This document shows positions 59,547 through 64,000 of a stretch of 64,000 bases of DNA, in pieces. Each line of letters starts with the position of its first letter. The stretch's first letter is position 1. The position numbers and the translations under genes are program-made. The notes under the pieces are model-generated. The model made no database searches. It saw only the letters and a list, made by a program, of their open reading frames with translations, and was not told where the DNA came from. The DNA comes from Aquanectria penicillioides (taxonomy: Eukaryota > Ascomycota > Sordariomycetes > Hypocreales > Nectriaceae), in NCBI GenBank assembly GCA_003415625.1, contig PYIU01000005.1, forward strand, positions 563,001 through 627,000. The letters are read 5' to 3'.

Positions 59547-60827
59547 ATGGACGACTTTGGAAGAATATCTGCCGATCACGAGCGGGGTATGCTGGATGCC
59601 ATGTCCACAGACTCTTCCGATTCGGACTCTACGGTCTCTGTGCCCGATACCAGGCCGGACCCCGAAATTGATGCCCCCAAGGATCCCTCCCTTGCTCACA
59701 CGGCTCTTAAGCTGAGCATCCCGCTGGTCATCATCCTCGCCATTTATTTCCTTGCTCCTCACATTGGCTTGGGTGTTCATAACGGCGTGTCAGCAGACAT
59801 GAAGCCTTCAATTAGCCTCGCCACTTGCGCGCCGCTGGCCGCGGTGCTCAACATCACCTACTTCCGGAACGAGTCCCTTGCCCCAACTCCACTCCCTGCC
59901 TCCCATGCCAATTCTGATGGAGCGCAAATCATCGAGTTGTTCCAGAGCCTTGGGCGCACCACTGTTTGGAAAAGCATTGCCAACATTACCTTCGAAGGCG
60001 ACACCTTTGAGCCCGAGGGCATGGTCCGCCTCGGCGACGATCGCTACGTCGTCAGCTGTGGGGAGTACACCGAGAGCACCAAGAAGTATGGGGACATCAT
60101 CAATGGCACTGATCGCACAACTGGCCAAGGCTTTGCTCATCTGATGGTCTACAACGGCAAGGGAGAACGCATTGCCGATGCAACCATTACCCAAGAAGGC
60201 CAGACCGAGTATCACAACGGCGGCATTGACTTTGATGGCGAGTACATCTGGGGAGCTATCGGCCAATATCGCCCCAACAGCACCGCCTACGTCTACCGAA
60301 CGGATCCATTAAAGTTGAAGCCGGAACAGGTTCTCAACTACGACGACCATCTAGGAGGCATCGTCCATGACACGGACAGGAACACTATCACGGCCCTGAA
60401 TTGGGGCGCGCGCAACGCCTCAACGTGGAATCTCAATTACGCGCAAACGGGCTGCGACGCGAAACCAAAAACGCGACGAGTCACCCGCAACCCAAGCTAC
60501 TTTGTCGACTACCAGGACTGCAAATGGCTGGGCCACAGCAAGTTGTATGACGGAAAAAGCGTCATGCTCTGCTCAGGCGTCGCGACCATCGGGGGCTACA
60601 ACCTCGGCGGCGTCGCCCTCGTGGACGTCGAAACAATGGCGCCTTTGGCCGAGGTCCCAATTGCGCTCGAGAGCGCTCTTGGTGTGCGACTGACGCAAAA
60701 CCCTGTTGATGTGAGCGTAGAGGACGGCAAGCTGCGGTTCTATTGGATGCCCGATCAGCATAACAGCACCTTGTACATTTATGAAGCGCAGCCCGACAGC
60801 CCATTCCAATATGGCGGCGGGCAATGA
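59547..60827 (+). CDS. DUF6454-type membrane-anchored beta-propeller-like protein, 426 aa
   Basis: Single exon from ATG 59547 (MDDFGRISADHERG). An acidic cytosolic tail precedes one transmembrane segment (about 54-72, LKLSIPLVIILAIYFLAP), and a large lumenal or extracellular domain follows with several N-glycosylation sequons (NIT, NES, NGT, NST, NAS). Repeated blade-like motifs EGMVRLGDDRYVVSCG, GIDFDGEYIWGAIGQY, LGGIVHDTDRNTITALNWG and GVALVDVETM suggest a beta-propeller, as in DUF6454 proteins of fungi and bacteria. The function is unknown. The frame remains open upstream of the ATG but has no other ATG. Confidence 0.8.
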   Translation: MDDFGRISADHERGMLDAMSTDSSDSDSTVSVPDTRPDPEIDAPKDPSLAHTALKLSIPLVIILAIYFLAPHIGLGVHNGVSADMKPSISLATCAPLAAVLNITYFRNESLAPTPLPASHANSDGAQIIELFQSLGRTTVWKSIANITFEGDTFEPEGMVRLGDDRYVVSCGEYTESTKKYGDIINGTDRTTGQGFAHLMVYNGKGERIADATITQEGQTEYHNGGIDFDGEYIWGAIGQYRPNSTAYVYRTDPLKLKPEQVLNYDDHLGGIVHDTDRNTITALNWGARNASTWNLNYAQTGCDAKPKTRRVTRNPSYFVDYQDCKWLGHSKLYDGKSVMLCSGVATIGGYNLGGVALVDVETMAPLAEVPIALESALGVRLTQNPVDVSVEDGKLRFYWMPDQHNSTLYIYEAQPDSPFQYGGGQ

Positions 60828-61171
60828 TTGCGAGGCTCTGGGCTTATTTGTTCCATAAATCAATTCATACGAGACACGCGCCGTGTATTGTTATTATCCC
60901 GATTGCTCGGAGCCTGGGTGGCGTCGAGAGCTCATAACACCAGAAATAGTGGCTGCCTATCACGACGTTGATTTAGCGACAGCCACCATGACCCACACGG
61001 CCACGAAGCCATCTCAAGGCAGATTCATTCAGCTTCAGGGAAATTCGGGTGCCTTGGGGCAAGAAACATTCATAACTCGCTGTTTCTATTCTGGTTCAAT
61101 TAGAAAGAAACACAAACTTCAAAAATACTCAATTGGCCGGCAATTTCAATTCCCGCCTCCATTGTAGCATC
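60828..61171. other. Short intergenic, tandem genes
   Basis: 344 bp; 3' flank of the DUF6454 gene and leader of the 2EXR gene. I see nothing else. Confidence 0.6.
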
Positions 61172-62050
61172 ATGGGACCCGCCAGCTCGCAAGAGTCTCA
61201 GTCATTCAGATTCAATGACTTCCCGCCCGAGATTAGGGAACTGATTTGGGAGTTTACACTTCCCCATTGCCGAGTCTTTCACATCCAAAAAATCTCTCGA
61301 CGCACTGGCACAGATCCCGAGGCTCGACAGATGTATTTCAACTTCCACATCAATCACCCTCCTCCAACAACCACAACAGTCTGCAGAGAGTCCCGCGACG
61401 TTGCCCTTCGGAAGGGCTTCTTCTTTTCATCCAATGGAAAAAACCCCGGGGTCTGGTTTAACCCTGATCTAGATGTGTTGTACTTGGATCGCAACCAGCG
61501 CACGTCGTTTCATGTCAAGCCTAACCAACCGCGCATGAAGATATCGGGCTGCGACCGCGTTCTCCATGTGGGCCTTGAATGGCGCGCGTTTTTCAGAGAC
61601 ATCCCACGTCCGAAAGCCGATGAGACAATTGGGAGCTTCTGGAAAGCTGCCATTGAGCCGCTCTACTCTTACATGCCGCACATGAGGTCCATCAACTACA
61701 TCCTCCCCAAGATTCGCAAGAAGGGCGGCATCACCTGGGGCCGGGAGCCGTACGGCGCACAAGACTTTGATGCCGAACTTGTTCTCCTTCCGGAGGACAC
61801 TGACATCCCATGGGAGACAACCCGAAATATTGGCAACAGGAATGGGCAGTCGATGCGCCCACAGCTAATGATGGATATCCAAGGCACGAGAAGACCAGCG
61901 GCAGCAATTGTTAGTTGGGGCGAGATAAAGGCGGATATTGAGAGTGGGTTCGAGGAAGCTGGTGGAGTGGCAGACGAATCGGATGACAAGGTGGACGGAC
62001 CTCATGATCGACATTTCTATCCTCCCGAGGTTGTGGGGTGGTGGTGTTGA
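61172..62050 (+). CDS. 2EXR-domain protein, 292 aa
   Basis: Single exon starting MGPASSQESQSFRF. The N-terminal FNDFPPEIRELIWEFTLPHCRVFHI is the 2EXR motif, an F-box-like helix pair common in expanded filamentous-fungal families, and VCRESRDVALRKGF is its usual continuation. WFNPDLDVLYLD is also typical. The C terminus is acidic and ends VVGWWC. The function of the family is unknown; an adaptor-like role is often assumed. The length is normal. Confidence 0.88.
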   Translation: MGPASSQESQSFRFNDFPPEIRELIWEFTLPHCRVFHIQKISRRTGTDPEARQMYFNFHINHPPPTTTTVCRESRDVALRKGFFFSSNGKNPGVWFNPDLDVLYLDRNQRTSFHVKPNQPRMKISGCDRVLHVGLEWRAFFRDIPRPKADETIGSFWKAAIEPLYSYMPHMRSINYILPKIRKKGGITWGREPYGAQDFDAELVLLPEDTDIPWETTRNIGNRNGQSMRPQLMMDIQGTRRPAAAIVSWGEIKADIESGFEEAGGVADESDDKVDGPHDRHFYPPEVVGWWC

Positions 62051-62368
62051 GACCTGATATGCCCGATAACTTGGAGCCCCCGAATTTTCTTACAGTGTAG
62101 CTGTTCATTGTCATATCACAGTGCGGCGTACACAGAGGTAGCGCATGTGGCACAGCGTGAAAAGGAGGGGTCAAGCATTGAGGAATCAAGCATGCCATTT
62201 GCTAAGAGCTACTTTTACATACATTATCACGTTACACCTTGTGAAAACCCTCCTTTCGCTCTTCGAAATGAAAACTCCACAACACCCTGCCCAGACTTCT
62301 TTCATCGCAGTCTGCAATCAACTCCAGTCGTAAAAAGACATTGCATTTGAAACCTCAAAATCTTTCGC
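62051..62368. other. Short intergenic between convergent genes
   Basis: 318 bp holding two 3' flanks; nothing recognised. Confidence 0.6.
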
Positions 62369-62854
62369 TTAGAAAGTCAAATGGACAACCTCAATGTTGT
62401 TGCCAACTGGGTCGAGGACAAAGGCTCCGTAGTAGCCCGGCATGTACTCCTTTCGGAGTCCAGGCTTGCCATTATCCGTGGCACCAGCCTCGCTGTTTCG
62501 CCAAGTTAACATCACATCATGGTCTCCTCACCGTCCCCGAACCGGGGGGGGGGGGTTGACTTACATGGCCAGGTCGTACCACTCCTTCACATGTTCCTGG
62601 GTCTTTCCCTGGAAAGCAATGTGTACCGGAGCAACACGGTTCTCCAATTTACCATCGTGCTTTGCAAGCTGGTCGTTGCCACCGCCGAGCCAGAAGTCGG
62701 GTCCGGCGCCCTCGACGCCGAATCCGCAGTATGAGTGAGGGCCCTTGCCCTCAATCATGAGCTTGTAGCCGAGAGGCTTGAGAATGGCGGCATAAAAGTC
62801 TCGCAACTCCTCGTAGTGGTTGCCGACGGGAAGACCAATGTGATGGAAAGGCAT
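62369..62854 (-). CDS. VOC/glyoxalase-like protein, 137 aa, 2 exons
   Basis: Small vicinal-oxygen-chelate-fold protein, of the glyoxalase/bleomycin-resistance/dioxygenase superfamily. Exon 1 is 62854-62565 (MPFHHIGLPVGNHYEELRDF, PLGYKLM, PDFWLGGG, PVHIAFQ). A 72-nt intron with a C-rich tract leads to exon 2, 62492-62369 (EAGATDNGKPGLRKEYMPGY, GAFVLDPVGNNIEVV). The total is 414 nt, in frame. The metal-site candidates are His5 and the Glu of NNIEVV. Fungal relatives of this length are cytosolic and mostly uncharacterised. The intron carries a 12-base homopolymer, so its length is approximate. Confidence 0.9.
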
Positions 62855-64000
62855 TTTGGCTAGTTTTTGTTTGTTTTTGGAGGTTGAAAAAAGTGTTCAA
62901 GTGTTGGAAAGATTGGTGAGATCGATGATTGCAAGTGAGAATAAAGTTGAAGTGATTGAGTTGGATTGGAAGCTCTAGACAGGATCGATGGTGCCCTTAA
63001 GTAGTTTCCCCTCTCTTTCATGCGACCTGCCCGCTCTGGATTCACGCTGATACTTCCAATCTGTCGGTCTCAACTCAAAACACGACCTATCCCATAGCTC
63101 CGTGACCGCCACGGCGTCGATCACGGCGTGAACTCACAAATCAAAGACGGACAAATACCAAGCCCAAAAGTCCGAATCCCTCCGTCTGGACCCATAATTA
63201 CACGTGTGTTCGCGCGCGTCTCGTTAGCTGCTCAGGCTCAAGAGTGGCCCGACGCGTCGTGAGTCACTCGGGGGACGCGAAGGATCCATCGCCAAAGCCT
63301 CGGATTGGTCGCCTCGCTCAATTGCACAAGGCCGAATTTCAAGGCGCTCCGTTAGCCGTCTCCTTAAAGTCCGGGTGGTCGGGGCCCGGAAGCCGATGTT
63401 GCGACGCTACAGCGGATAGAGTAAGAGCCTGCGCCCAGTGCGACGTTGGCTGAGCCTGGGGCAGTGACATTGCGAGGCACGGCGCGACAAGTTCGAACTA
63501 TTCAAGGAATGAACGACGATAATCACCAAGGAAGTCTCGAAATGAGACCATAGCTTCAATGCAGCTTGCTGGTTCGGGGATGGGAGTCTAGACGAGAGCT
63601 CAGAGCGACTGCCAGCAGCCCACTAATTACTCTACAAGGGAAATGAGAATCGGATGCCGTGTCTCCAGAATATTCGTATTTCAGCATGCGGGGCGTGGAA
63701 CCCACTTATTCCTCAAAGTAGATGGTCAGGATCCAGACTGCATTGGTGTTGTTTCGCAAAAACCGTCAACGGCGGGGAATCCATCGATACCGACCGACGT
63801 ATAGACCGCAATCACAGCATTGCTCTTGACGTCAGCACCAGCTTTGCCTTTGGTAAGGCACCCGGAACTCGGTCGGACCATTCTTGTGTGTTGGGGTCCT
63901 GCATTGGGTCAAAGGCCGAACGACAGGTGATGACTGACGCCCGGTGTGTGTGTGGACTGCGAGCAATGAGCATCAAAGTATTGGGTTAGTATGGAGTTCT
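62855..64000. other. No supported gene; right end of window
   Basis: VOC gene promoter on the left. The rest shows short frames without domains on both strands. A gene entering from beyond the right edge cannot be excluded. Confidence 0.5.

Overview
The window reads as nuclear DNA of a filamentous ascomycete, most likely a sordariomycete and possibly hypocrealean. The evidence is short introns (45-100 nt) with GTNNGT-type donors and CTNAC-like branch points, a dispersed single 5S rRNA gene, and typical fungal families: Zn2Cys6 regulator, CBM1-bearing GH10 xylanase, 2EXR, Rxt3, DUF6454 and GPI-anchored Cys-rich proteins. I found no bacterial or viral genes and no CRISPR array. I rebuilt 23 protein genes by checking splice phase by hand, plus one probable gene remnant, one 5S rRNA gene, one intron-containing tRNA-Ser(CGA) and two small TA-flanked inverted-repeat elements.

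Layout. 1-2364: no supported gene. 2365-7812: a catabolic or detoxification-like trio of SDR (-), Zn2Cys6 regulator (-) and metallo-beta-lactamase-fold hydrolase (+), the last two divergent across 500 bp. 8992-12193: GNAT acetyltransferase (-), a 659-bp TIR element, and a secreted choice-of-anchor-L-like protein with a Thr-rich tail (-). 12547-12701: a 155-bp MITE. 13279-14292: membrane-anchored LRAT/NlpC-like protein (-). 15641-15760: 5S rRNA variant. 16474-17922: CLN3/Btn1. 17923-22668: gene-poor. 22669-24027: Golgi glycosyltransferase. 24028-28320: gene-poor. 28321-30027: MFS exporter. 30414-31786: secreted inorganic pyrophosphatase (-). 33443-33532: tRNA-Ser. 34381-35256: BTB protein. 35615-37709: GH10-CBM1 xylanase (-). 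39086-40920: Pho89-type phosphate transporter (-). 43383-43775: SDHAF4. 44117-47733: Rxt3 (-). 47734-51280: gene-poor. 51281-56150: NMNAT-like nucleotidyltransferase, C2H2 protein (-) and an OTT_1508-like deaminase. 56471-57505: GPI-anchored Cys-rich protein (-). 58500-58932: unrecognised gene remnant. 59547-62854: DUF6454 membrane protein, 2EXR protein and a VOC/glyoxalase protein (-).

How the parts may work together. The 2.3-7.8 kb trio looks like a regulator-enzyme module. The secreted pyrophosphatase and Pho89, about 8 kb apart, could both serve phosphate acquisition. Most other neighbours look like unrelated housekeeping genes.

The most useful sequence-level observations are these. Five apparent one-base losses, all in C runs on the coding strand, break BTB, xylanase and Rxt3 (three times) between 34.8 and 46.1 kb, and every one is phase-consistent when a C is restored. 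The 5S gene has changed in helices II, III and V while keeping the pairing. The 659-bp and 155-bp elements have near-perfect TIRs and TA target duplications. All family names come from reading motifs, not from database searches.
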